Shown here piece after piece: positions 34,250 to 41,927 of a stretch of DNA of 64,000 bases; the stretch's first letter is position 1, and each line of letters begins with the position of its first letter. This stretch comes from JAFGRU01 sp963665915 (lineage in GTDB: Bacteria; Desulfobacterota; Desulfuromonadia; Desulfuromonadales; JAAYDE01). Below the pieces are notes generated by a model that did not search any database, was not told the origin of the DNA, and saw only the letters and a program-made list of their open reading frames with translations. The stretch is from NCBI GenBank assembly GCA_963665915.2, contig CAXXSG010000002.1, forward strand, positions 1-64,000, read 5' to 3'. The position numbers were made by a program, and so were the translations under genes.

Positions 34250-34759
34250 TTATGGCGTTGGCAGGCCGCCGCGCTGTTCGTTCCCCAGCGAGTAGATTCG
34301 CCTCACGTCGGCGTCCTCATGCATATGGGCCGCGATGACGCGTCCCACGAAGATTACGTGGTCTCCGGTCTCGTGCTCCGATTCCAGCCGGCATTCAAAA
34401 TTCGCGACCGAATCTGCCAAAAGAACGCCGTTCACCGCGGTTGCAGGCTGTGTGGCGGTGCCGCAGCGGGCCAGCTTGTCCATCTCCCGGCCGGACTCCT
34501 TGCCATGGAACATGAGATCCCGATCCATATTGATTGAAGGGAAACTTAGGACGAATTCGCCAGAGTTTCGAATTGCCTCGTAGGAATGCCGTTGTTTGCC
34601 GACGGCAATCGCCATCATCAGCGGTTCATGCGAGCAGAGCATCGTCCAACTGATCGTGATCGGATTGTGTTTGCCCTGTGCGTCCCGCGCGATCGCGATT
34701 GCGATCTGCTCGGGAAAACGCCGGGCGAGCGCTTCATCATTCGTCGCCGGTTTCTGCAT
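34250..34759 (-). CDS. flavin reductase-like, FMN-binding domain protein
   Basis: A 169-residue protein of the flavin reductase-like (FMN-binding split-barrel) family. 'NPITISWTMLCSHEPLMMAI' and 'HSYEAIRNSGEFVLSFPS' are the flavin-binding blocks, and 'ANFECRLESEHETGDHVIFVG' (split at residue 135) continues into 'RVIAAHMHED', the conserved closing strand. Relatives supply reduced flavin to partner oxygenases or act on thiol and nitro compounds. GGGAG lies six bases before the second of two adjacent ATGs (34762 and 34759), so the second is preferred. No oxygenase gene is adjacent. Confidence 0.88.
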   Translation of the reverse strand: MQKPATNDEALARRFPEQIAIAIARDAQGKHNPITISWTMLCSHEPLMMAIAVGKQRHSYEAIRNSGEFVLSFPSINMDRDLMFHGKESGREMDKLARCGTATQPATAVNGVLLADSVANFECRLESEHETGDHVIFVGRVIAAHMHEDADVRRIYSLGNEQRGGLPTP

Positions 34760-34762
34760 CAT

Positions 34763-35194
34763 GGTCTCCCTGCATTGTCAAAAGCCCAGTCGTCGTGAGC
34801 CCGTAACTATGCCAATAAGCCCGGCGGACGCAAACATGACTGCCTCCGGAAGCGCCCCACGCACGCCGCAAGTGCGGACTTTCCCTCAGCTTGCGGTTGA
34901 GGTTTCTTGCGATCACCGGGGGAGTCGCAGCGACCCTTGCCGCCAGTGTTGACCGTGCGATCCACGTGGTGCGACTGCGATGGTGTGACATAAGTGGTTG
35001 GTGAATAATTCGTTATGATGCTTTGCGGCGATGTCACAATCCGCTTTGCGTGCGATTCAAGGCCGATCTGCCCGCTTGTTCGCTACGGATTCTGGCTCCG
35101 CCAAACGCCTGGCATGCAGTATGCTTTACTTACGGCGACATACCCATGTATCTCTCGGCGCAGAACTACAACGTTGAATGAGCAGGAAGACCCA
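34763..35194. other. 432-bp intergenic stretch between divergent genes
   Basis: The region separates the leftward flavin reductase and the rightward PLP enzyme. A few A/T-rich spots (around 34996-35016 and 35120-35140) may hold promoters, but box spacings are poor. I checked for SAM-type riboswitch features before the methionine-related gene and found none. Open frames here are short and lack family resemblance. Confidence 0.4.
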
Positions 35195-36427
35195 ATGAAA
35201 TCACACCAGAAAACAGCCGCGGACACTCTGGCGGTCCACGCCGGCATCCGGAAAAACGAGTTTCTCCCCGCCGTCCCGCCGATCTACCAAACTTCCACGT
35301 TCGGATTCCGCAGTGCCGAACATGGCGCAGCGTTGTTCGGGGGCACAGACGAGGGCTACATCTATTCCCGGATGGGCAATCCGACCGTCGAGGCGCTCGA
35401 GAACTCAATCGCTGCACTCGAAGGCGGTGCGAAGGCTCTGGCGTGCGGCAGCGGCATGGCGGCGATTCATTCCGCCCTGGGCACCCTGCTCAAGCAAGGC
35501 GACCATCTGGTTTGCAGCGAAGCTGTCTACGGTCCGACCTGCACACTGGCCAACACGTTCCTCGCGGATCTCGGCATCGAATCCACGATGGTAGATACTT
35601 CCGACCTCGACGCCGTTCGTGCGGCGATGCGGCCCAACACGAAGGTTGTCTACATCGAAACGCCTGGGAATCCGACGCTAGTCGTGACCGACCTGGCCGC
35701 CGTGGCCGAAATCGCGCATAAGCAGGGGGCCAAGGTTGTCGTCGACAACACGTTCCTCAGCCCCGTTCTTCAGCGTCCGTTCGATCTTGGCGCGGACGTG
35801 GTGATTCATAGTCTGACCAAGTTCCTCAACGGCCATGCGGACGTGGTCGGCGGCGCGATCGTTGTTCGCGACGAAGAGCAGTATCCCTGCTTCCGCAAGG
35901 CACTCAATCACTTTGGTGGCGTGCTGCCGCCGTTCGAGTCATTCCTGGTTCATCGCGGCATCAAGACGCTTGTACTTCGCATTCAGCGGCATTGCGAATC
36001 GGCTCTCAAGGTTGCCAAGTATCTGGAGCAGCACGACCAGGTCGAGTGGGTCCGTTATCCGTTCCTCGAGAGCCATCCGCAGTACGAGCTCAGCAAACGC
36101 CAAACCACCGGCGGTGGGGCGGTTATCAGCTTCGGGCTCAAGGGCGGCATCGAAGCCGGCCGCCGTATGATGAACGCGGTCGAGCTCTGCATGCTGGCGG
36201 TCAGTCTGGGTGGCGTCGAGTCGCTGATTCAGCATCCGGCGAGCATGACGCATGCTTCGATGGGCGCCGCCGCCCGACAGGCCGCGAAGATTGGTGACGG
36301 TCTGGTGCGTTTGTCGGTTGGTATCGAAGCAGTGGAAGACGTGATTGCCGACCTGGACCAGGCGCTGGCCGCGGCCGGTGGCGCGAAGACGACGCGCCGC
36401 TGCCCCGACCACGTGGCCGCCACGTAG
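35195..36427 (+). CDS. trans-sulfuration PLP enzyme (methionine gamma-lyase/cystathionine gamma-synthase family)
   Basis: A 410-residue member of the Cys/Met metabolism PLP family. 'TLAVHAGIRKNEFLPAVPPI' and 'YQTSTF' open the protein. 'YIYSRMGNPTVEALE' (Tyr and Arg binding PLP phosphate of the partner subunit), 'GSGMAAI', 'VVDNTFLSP', the PLP lysine in 'VIHSLTKFLNGHADVVGG', and 'LGGVESLIQHPASMTHA' are all conserved. The methionine gamma-lyase active-site Cys after Tyr-Gly is Pro here ('VYGPTCTLAN'), so a gamma-lyase or gamma-synthase on cystathionine or homoserine esters is as likely. The frame is open to 35015, but ATG 35195 with AGGAAG upstream is the natural start. Confidence 0.9.
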   Translation: MKSHQKTAADTLAVHAGIRKNEFLPAVPPIYQTSTFGFRSAEHGAALFGGTDEGYIYSRMGNPTVEALENSIAALEGGAKALACGSGMAAIHSALGTLLKQGDHLVCSEAVYGPTCTLANTFLADLGIESTMVDTSDLDAVRAAMRPNTKVVYIETPGNPTLVVTDLAAVAEIAHKQGAKVVVDNTFLSPVLQRPFDLGADVVIHSLTKFLNGHADVVGGAIVVRDEEQYPCFRKALNHFGGVLPPFESFLVHRGIKTLVLRIQRHCESALKVAKYLEQHDQVEWVRYPFLESHPQYELSKRQTTGGGAVISFGLKGGIEAGRRMMNAVELCMLAVSLGGVESLIQHPASMTHASMGAAARQAAKIGDGLVRLSVGIEAVEDVIADLDQALAAAGGAKTTRRCPDHVAAT

Positions 36428-36568
36428 AGTCGGTCCCCCTTAGATCGGTTTTCAACACACGACTCAAAACTGGACGGTGTTTCGCCGGCGCGTAGAATTG
36501 CTCGCGGAAGACTCGTCGTTCCCTCGTGCCGCGCCCCGCGTGACGCGACCTGTTCGGGTGCGCGGTCC

Positions 36569-36597
36569 TTGTTTTTCTGCCGCGAGAGGGCGACAAT
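36569..36597 (+). promoter_or_regulatory. sigma70-like promoter for inositol-phosphate synthase
   Basis: TTGTTT (36569-36574) and GACAAT (36592-36597) are separated by 17 bases, 42 bases before the ATG at 36639. Confidence 0.45.
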
Positions 36598-36638
36598 AAC
36601 CCGCCTTAGCGCGTGATATCTAAATTGTGAGGTTCAAG

Positions 36639-37727
36639 ATGAGCGAGATCCGTCTGGCGATTGCCGGCGTGGGGAATTGCGCCAGTTCGCTATTGCAAGG
36701 GCTCTCGTACTACCGCGATGCGGAGTCGGTAGGGAGTGCCGGATTGCTGCACCGCGACCTGGGCGGTTACCGCCTGGAGCATATCAAACCCGTCGCCGCG
36801 TTTGACGTGGACGTTCGCAAAGTCGGCCAGCCCCTCGAACAGGCCATCTTTGCCCAGCCGAACTGCACCACGGTCTTCCAACGTGAGGTTCGGGCCACGG
36901 GCGTCACGGTTGCAATGGGGCCGGTGCTCGATGGCGTAGCCAGCCATATGAAGAGCTATCCCGAAGCCCAGGCCTTTCGTGTTGCCGACGAAAAGCCCTG
37001 CGACGTGGTTCAGACGCTCAAGGACGCCAAGGCGGACGTGCTGGTCTGTTATATGCCCGTCGGATCCGAGGACGCTGCCCGGCATTATGCCGAAGCCGCA
37101 CTCGAAGCCGGCGTCGCATTTGTCAATTGCATGCCGGTCTTCATCGCGTCCAATCCCGAGTGGGCCGAGCGTTTTCGCAAACGCGACCTGCCCGTCATCG
37201 GTGACGACATCAAAAGCCAGTTCGGTGCCACGATCATGCACCGTATTCTTACGCGACTCATGACCGATCGCGGCGTGAAGCTGGACCGCACGTATCAACT
37301 CAACACCGGCGGCAATACCGACTTCCTGAACATGCTCGAACAGACGCGCTTGGCCACCAAGCGCATCTCAAAGACCGAGTCCGTGCAATCCCAGCTCGAC
37401 GAGCCCCTCGCGGCCGACAATATCCACATTGGCCCTTCGGACTACGTGGCCTGGCAAAAGGACAACAAGGTCTGCTTCCTGAGAATGGAGTGGAGCGGCT
37501 TTGGCGATGTGCCGTGCAATCTCGAAGTGCGGCTCAGTGTCGAGGACTCGCCCAACAGCGGCGGCGTGGCGATTGACGCCATCCGTTGCGCGAAGCTCGC
37601 GCTCGATCGCGGGCAGGGCGGCCCGCTGGAAGCAATCTCCAGCTTCGCCATGAAGCATCCGCCGCGACAAATGCGCGATTTCGACGCAATCGCGTTGCTT
37701 GAGAAGTGGATTGCCAACCAACTTTAA
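36639..37727 (+). CDS. ino1: inositol-3-phosphate synthase
   Basis: A 362-residue NAD-dependent enzyme converting glucose 6-phosphate to inositol 3-phosphate, of the short actinobacterial/archaeal type. 'RLAIAGVGNCASSLLQGLSY' is the Rossmann loop; 'PVAAFDVDVRKVG', 'YMPVGSEDAARHYAEAAL', 'FVNCMPVFIASNPEW' and 'VIGDDIKSQFGATIMHRIL' are the active-site blocks; 'LNTGGNTDFLNML' and 'WSGFGDVPCNLEVRLSVEDS' are also conserved. ATG 36639 (GAGG six bases upstream) is preferred to GTG 36627. The product could feed inositol phospholipid synthesis by the CDP-alcohol transferase encoded at 14968. Confidence 0.93.
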   Translation: MSEIRLAIAGVGNCASSLLQGLSYYRDAESVGSAGLLHRDLGGYRLEHIKPVAAFDVDVRKVGQPLEQAIFAQPNCTTVFQREVRATGVTVAMGPVLDGVASHMKSYPEAQAFRVADEKPCDVVQTLKDAKADVLVCYMPVGSEDAARHYAEAALEAGVAFVNCMPVFIASNPEWAERFRKRDLPVIGDDIKSQFGATIMHRILTRLMTDRGVKLDRTYQLNTGGNTDFLNMLEQTRLATKRISKTESVQSQLDEPLAADNIHIGPSDYVAWQKDNKVCFLRMEWSGFGDVPCNLEVRLSVEDSPNSGGVAIDAIRCAKLALDRGQGGPLEAISSFAMKHPPRQMRDFDAIALLEKWIANQL

Positions 37728-37775
37728 GCCGGCCGGTTAGCTCCCGTTGGTTTGTTGTCCGTGCGCGGACTTCGC

Positions 37776-37985
37776 TCAAGATTCGTACTTGAATGAGAGA
37801 TTCACGCGCGCCCGGAACGCCTTCACTTTTCCGTCCTCGACCTTCATGTCGAGCTTGGTGATCTCGGCCACGCGTAGGTTTTTCAGGCTCTTGCTGGCGG
37901 TCTCCACCGCGTTCCTGGCGGCCTCTTCCCACGACTTCTCGCTTGAACCGACCAACTCGATCACTTTGTAGACGCTGTCAGACAT
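37776..37985 (-). CDS. dodecin family protein
   Basis: A 69-residue protein that covers the whole dodecin fold: 'VYKVIELVGSSEKSWEEAAR' and 'NAVETASKSLKNLRVAEITK' then 'KAFRARVNLSFKYE'. Dodecins form dodecameric hollow spheres that store or buffer flavins (or CoA). The aromatic position that stacks on flavin in archaeal dodecin is occupied by Leu/Arg here ('KNLRV' where Trp is often found), so ligand type is uncertain. AAGGAG stands about eight bases before the ATG. It faces the inositol synthase gene tail to tail. Confidence 0.93.
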   Translation of the reverse strand: MSDSVYKVIELVGSSEKSWEEAARNAVETASKSLKNLRVAEITKLDMKVEDGKVKAFRARVNLSFKYES

Positions 37986-38100
37986 GAGTATGCTCCTTGT
38001 GACGCGCTAAGATGTGTTGCGGGTAGTATACGCGTGGGCCGGGTATGCTGCGAACAATCATCGCCGGCGGCCCTGGCTTGGCCCGTTTGGGAGAAGTTGC

Positions 38101-39906
38101 TTGTCCGAATCGGCACTCACAGCTTTGGCCGGGATTGTCTTGTTGGGGGTCGGTGCGCAATGGCTCGCCGCCCGGTTGGGGCTGCCATCAATTCTGCTGC
38201 TCTTGGTGGTCGGTTTCTTCGCCGGCCCGGTGACCGGTTTTCTGCATCCCGATGAACTGTTTGAAGAATTGCTCTTCCCGCTCGTCTCGCTTTCCGTTGC
38301 ACTCATTCTGTACGAGGGCGGGCTGACGCTGAAACTGTCCGATCTGCCGCGGGTTGGCGGCGTCGTGCGCAATCTGGTCTCTTTTGGCGCGATCGCGACG
38401 TGGCTCATTGCCGCTGTCGCGGCGCGTCTGATCTTCGGTCTGGATGTGCGTTTGGCCGTGCTGCTCGGAGCCATACTTGTTGTCACCGGGCCGACCGTGA
38501 TTGGCCCGCTGCTGCGGCACATTCGCCCGCAGGGCAATGTCGGTTCGGTGTTGATGTGGGAAGGCATCGTCATCGATCCGATCGGGGCCGTGCTGGCGGT
38601 GCTGGTGTTCGAGGTGATCGGGCACGGCGAGGCCGCGTTCGACTCGGCGCAACTCGTCGTTCTCGCCATTGCCAAAACGCTCGTTTTCGGCGGCGGGCTG
38701 GGCATATTGGGCGGCGTGGTGCTGGCACAACTGATCAAGCGCTACCTGATCCCGGATTTCCTGCAAAACGCCGTCTCGTTCATGTTCGTGCTGGGTGCGT
38801 TTCTCGGGGCGAATCTGCTGCAACACGAGGCCGGACTGCTGGCGGTGACGGTGATGGGCATCTACCTCGCCAACCAGAAGCAGGCCGACGTTCGTCATAT
38901 CGTCGAGTTCAAAGAGAACCTGCGTGTATTGCTGATCTCGTCGCTGTTCGTGATTCTCGCCGCGCGGCTTCAGCCGGCGGCGCTTACGAACGTCATGTGG
39001 CGCGGGCTGCTGTTCGTGGCGGTGCTGGTCTTGATAGCACGCCCGCTGTCGGTCTGGATCTCCACGATTGGCTCGAAGTTCACACGGGCGGAGCGGCTGT
39101 TCATCATGTGGCTGGCGCCGCGCGGCATCGTCGCCGCCGCGATTGCTTCGCTGTTCGCGCTGCGGTTGGAGCACGCCGGCTATGCCGATGCCGGCCAACT
39201 CGTACCGATCACGTTCATCGTGATCATTGGTACAGTCGCGATCTACGGCCTGACGTCGCCGCTGGTCGCGCGTTGTCTCGGTGTTGCGTCCGTCAATCCG
39301 CAGGGCGTGCTGTTTGTCGGGGCTCAACCGTGGGTGCGGGCCGCGGCGGCGATGCTGAAAGACAAGGGGTTTCGCGTGCTGCTGGTTGATACGAATCGCC
39401 AGAATGTCACCGCGGCGCGGATGGCGAATCTCGATACGTATTCCGGCAGCGTGCTGGCCGAGTATGCGATCGAGGAAATGCGGCTCGGCGGAATCGGTCG
39501 GTTGCTGGCGGTTACGCAAAACGACTGGGTCAACGCGCTCGCGTCGCAGCGTTTCACGCCGGTGCTCGGCCGTCAGAACTGCTACCAGATTCGCCCCTAT
39601 GAAGACAAGCAGGGCAAGGAGTCCGAACACAAGCACCTGCACGGCCGCTGGCTCTTCGGCGAGAACGTCAGCACGCTCGACCTTGCCCGCCGCCACGCCG
39701 TCGGCGCCGTCGTCAAAGCCACGCCGCTGACCGAGGAGTTCGACTTCGCGGCGTACCGAAGCATGCACGGCGACCGGGCGATCCCGCTCTTTGCGATCAC
39801 GGAAAATAAGAAGCTGATCGTCCTCTCCGAAGACGACGAAACGACGCTCGCCCCCGGCCACACCGTCATCAGCCTGGTAACCGAACCGAAACCCGAGAAG
39901 AAGTAG
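38101..39906 (+). CDS. cation/proton antiporter (CPA1-type) with C-terminal TrkA-N domain
   Basis: A 601-residue inner-membrane antiporter. About twelve helices fill residues 1-395 ('LLGVGAQWLAARLGLPSILL', 'LILYEGGLTLKLSDLPRVGG', 'GPTVIGPLLRHIRPQGNVGS', 'WEGIVIDPIGAVLAVLVFEV' with the conserved D of the ion site, 'WLAPRGIVAAAIASLFAL'). A cytoplasmic Rossmann TrkA-N/RCK-like domain follows ('GVLFVGAQPWVRAAAAML', 'VLLVDTNRQNVTAARM'), likely nucleotide-binding and regulatory. It starts at TTG 38101 with GGGAG seven bases upstream; the longer frame from 38014 is unsupported. Na+ or K+ selectivity cannot be told. Confidence 0.9.
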   Translation: MSESALTALAGIVLLGVGAQWLAARLGLPSILLLLVVGFFAGPVTGFLHPDELFEELLFPLVSLSVALILYEGGLTLKLSDLPRVGGVVRNLVSFGAIATWLIAAVAARLIFGLDVRLAVLLGAILVVTGPTVIGPLLRHIRPQGNVGSVLMWEGIVIDPIGAVLAVLVFEVIGHGEAAFDSAQLVVLAIAKTLVFGGGLGILGGVVLAQLIKRYLIPDFLQNAVSFMFVLGAFLGANLLQHEAGLLAVTVMGIYLANQKQADVRHIVEFKENLRVLLISSLFVILAARLQPAALTNVMWRGLLFVAVLVLIARPLSVWISTIGSKFTRAERLFIMWLAPRGIVAAAIASLFALRLEHAGYADAGQLVPITFIVIIGTVAIYGLTSPLVARCLGVASVNPQGVLFVGAQPWVRAAAAMLKDKGFRVLLVDTNRQNVTAARMANLDTYSGSVLAEYAIEEMRLGGIGRLLAVTQNDWVNALASQRFTPVLGRQNCYQIRPYEDKQGKESEHKHLHGRWLFGENVSTLDLARRHAVGAVVKATPLTEEFDFAAYRSMHGDRAIPLFAITENKKLIVLSEDDETTLAPGHTVISLVTEPKPEKK

Positions 39907-39910
39907 TAAC

Positions 39911-40073
39911 CGGGGAGCATGAACCTCTGGTTCGTGCGTCCTGGCCGCGGATGGACGCTGGTGCGAGATTCATATCTCGCACCTCTCCGAGCAGGAATCC
40001 TTTCCTGCATTCCGGCGAACTGACTTGCCGCACACAAATCGGCGCCTACGGCCGAGCAGAGCTTGGCCGCTAC
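39911..40073. repeat. chain of small palindromes after the antiporter gene
   Basis: Four hairpin-forming units follow one another: GAACC-TCT-GGTTC within 39911-39938 (copy of 1347-1374); GGTGCGAGAT-TCAT-ATCTCGCACC arms (about 39960-39984, perfect 10-bp stem); GCAGGAA-TCCT-TTCCTGC (about 39989-40007); and CGGCCGAGC-AGA-GCTTGGCCG (40050-40070). They look like unrelated REP-type elements accumulated in one place. Confidence 0.7.
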
Positions 40074-40080
40074 AAAGGCA

Positions 40081-40170
40081 GAAGGCAAAGGCAAAGACGA
40101 AGACGAAGACAAAGGCAAAGACGAAGACGAAGACGAAGACAAAGACAAAGACAAAGACAAAGACAAAGAC
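40081..40170. repeat. hexamer tandem array, 15 units of RAAGRC
   Basis: Fifteen consecutive 6-bp units, GAAGRC or AAAGRC, without interruption. Both strands stay open, but the encoded Lys-Asp or Ser-Leu-type repeats have no gene context, so it is treated as non-coding microsatellite-like DNA. Confidence 0.9.
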
Positions 40171-40239
40171 AACTGCAACGGCCGGCCGGTACGGAGCCCG
40201 GCCGCTACGAAGAAGACCGGTCAGAGACCGGTTCCGCCT

Positions 40240-40311
40240 CGGCCCCTCGGCCCCTCGACCCCTTGGCCCCTTGGCCCCTTGGCCCCTCGGCCTCTTGGCC
40301 CCTTGGCTCCT
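40240..40311. repeat. octamer tandem array, 9 units of YGGCCCCT
   Basis: Nine consecutive 8-bp units (YGGCCCCT with three diverged copies) end nine bases before the thrC stop codon. Between this and the hexamer array is another GGCCGG...CCGGCCGCTAC palindrome (40181-40207). Confidence 0.9.
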
Positions 40312-40320
40312 ATCTCTTCT

Positions 40321-41715
40321 TTACGCCTTTTCCCCAAACTCCCTCACCAGCACCGACACGAACATCTCGTAATCGATGCCCATTCGGCCATACTCTTCCG
40401 ACTTCTCTTCCAGCCCGACCAGCGCCGGCGGGACTTCCGGCTCCACGCCGATTGCCTTCTGCACTTCGTTCGGGAACTTCGCCGGGTGGGCCGTTTCGAC
40501 CGATACGGCTAGCGGTTCGTTTGTGCTTGGCGATGATTTGTTTACCCCCACGCGCTGCCAGTAGTTCTCCAGCCCCGCCCAGCCGACCGCCCCGTGCGGC
40601 TCCAGCATTACGTTGTACTCATCGTACGCCGCCTTGATCGTAGCCCGCGTCTGCTCGTCGCTGATGCTGATCGCGTACAGATCCCGCCGCATGGCGTCCA
40701 TGTCCGGCGGTTCGCGCAGCGTGCCGACCTCATCCATCCAGCCGCCGTAAACGTCCACCAGCCGTGCCAGGTTCGACGGATGCCCGACGTTCATCGCGTT
40801 TGAGATGCACACGCGCGACGGCACGATCTTCTCGTATGTGCCAGTCTCCAGGAACCGCGGTACCTCGTCGTTTGCGTTGGTCGCGATGACGATGCGTTCG
40901 ATCGGCAATCCCATCCGCTTGGCAATGATCGCGCCCATCATGTCGCCGAAATTGCCGGACGGGACGCAGATCGTAATCGGCTCGCCCGCGGCGGCGTCCG
41001 CCAGGTTCGCATACGCGTACACGTAATAGACACTCTGCGGCAGCAGCCGGCCGATGTTGATTGAATTCGCCGACGTCAGCCGAATGCCGCTCAGCTTCTC
41101 GTCCGCAAACGCGCGCTTCACGAGCGCCTGGCAATCGTCGAACTTCCCGTCCACGCCGATCGTGATCACGTTGCCGCCGATCGTCGTCATCTGCTTGCGC
41201 TGCCGATTTGAGACTTCCGTCGGCGGAAACAGCACCACGACGCGCACGCCCGGCACGCCGTGATACGCGTGGGCGACCGCCGAGCCGGTATCGCCCGACG
41301 TGGCGGTCAGAATGACCAGCTCACGCTCGCCTTCCTTGATCAACTCGCCCATCCAACGGGCCATCATCCGCGCCGCGAAATCCTTAAACGAAGCCGTCGG
41401 CCCGTGATCCAGCCGCATCAGGTGCCGCCGGCCGGTCACATGTTCGAGCGGAACCTCGTAGTCGTATGCGTCGTCGCACAGCGCCCGCAAACGAGCATCG
41501 TCGAACACGCCCGTGCTAAAACGCCGCAGAATCTCGTATGCCACGCCGGCGTAGGGCAGGCCCTTGAAGCCGGCGATCTGCTCGCGCGTGAGCTGCGGAT
41601 ATTCGCGCGGCAGGAACAACCCGCGATCGGCCGCTTGTCCTTTCAGCAGCGCCTCGTCGAGTGTCACATCCGGCACGTTACGGTTCGTACTGTAAAAACG
41701 GAGCGGTTCGGCCAT
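40321..41715 (-). CDS. thrC: threonine synthase
   Basis: A 464-residue PLP enzyme converting O-phosphohomoserine to threonine. 'MAEPLRFYSTNRNVPDVTLD' and 'ALLKGQAADRGLFLPREYP' mark the N-terminal domain. The PLP lysine is in 'DHGPTASFKDFAARMM', and the phosphate loop 'VPSGNFGDMMGAIIAKRMGL' and 'ILTATSGDTGSAVAHA' are intact. The length fits the class of bacterial/yeast-like (ThrC type I) enzymes. The frame is open to 41862, but ATG 41715 gives the standard N-terminus; its ribosome site is weak (GGTGA). The 3' end lies against an octamer repeat array. Confidence 0.93.
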   Translation of the reverse strand: MAEPLRFYSTNRNVPDVTLDEALLKGQAADRGLFLPREYPQLTREQIAGFKGLPYAGVAYEILRRFSTGVFDDARLRALCDDAYDYEVPLEHVTGRRHLMRLDHGPTASFKDFAARMMARWMGELIKEGERELVILTATSGDTGSAVAHAYHGVPGVRVVVLFPPTEVSNRQRKQMTTIGGNVITIGVDGKFDDCQALVKRAFADEKLSGIRLTSANSINIGRLLPQSVYYVYAYANLADAAAGEPITICVPSGNFGDMMGAIIAKRMGLPIERIVIATNANDEVPRFLETGTYEKIVPSRVCISNAMNVGHPSNLARLVDVYGGWMDEVGTLREPPDMDAMRRDLYAISISDEQTRATIKAAYDEYNVMLEPHGAVGWAGLENYWQRVGVNKSSPSTNEPLAVSVETAHPAKFPNEVQKAIGVEPEVPPALVGLEEKSEEYGRMGIDYEMFVSVLVREFGEKA

Positions 41716-41851
41716 CGCGGTCACCAGCGTCTTTCTGTTCGACAGGTGGTTGTGGGCGGCGCTTCGGGGCGCCGCACGTCCCCAATCACGGCGTACCAAA
41801 CAGGTTAGCCAATCGGCGCCGCAAAGAGAATAGCACCCGCCCCTTCCGACG

Positions 41852-41880
41852 TTGGCTTGCACCGACCGATTGTGTATGCT
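41852..41880 (+). promoter_or_regulatory. sigma70-type promoter for the long trans-sulfuration enzyme
   Basis: TTGGCT (41852-41857) and TATGCT (41875-41880) are 17 bases apart, 48 bases before the ATG at 41928. Confidence 0.55.
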
Positions 41881-41927
41881 GGATTATTCACGAAGTCCCC
41901 AAAACACCGTCTGACTGGAGATCAAGA

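Noticed and set aside
34990..35194. SAM-type riboswitch before the methionine-related enzyme
   Set aside because: None of the conserved helices or loops of SAM-I, SAM-II or SAM/SAH motifs could be placed.
38188..39861. A 557-residue leftward frame opposite the antiporter
   Set aside because: Rich in His, Arg, Gln and Asp as expected for the complement of a GC-rich membrane protein; no motif.
40081..40170. CRISPR array
   Set aside because: The units are six bases and contiguous, without spacers, and there are no cas genes.
40063..40512. Open frame encoding Lys-Asp-Glu repeats over the hexamer array
   Set aside because: The repeat unit length is a multiple of three so no stop can occur; there is no promoter, ribosome site or non-repeat conserved part.
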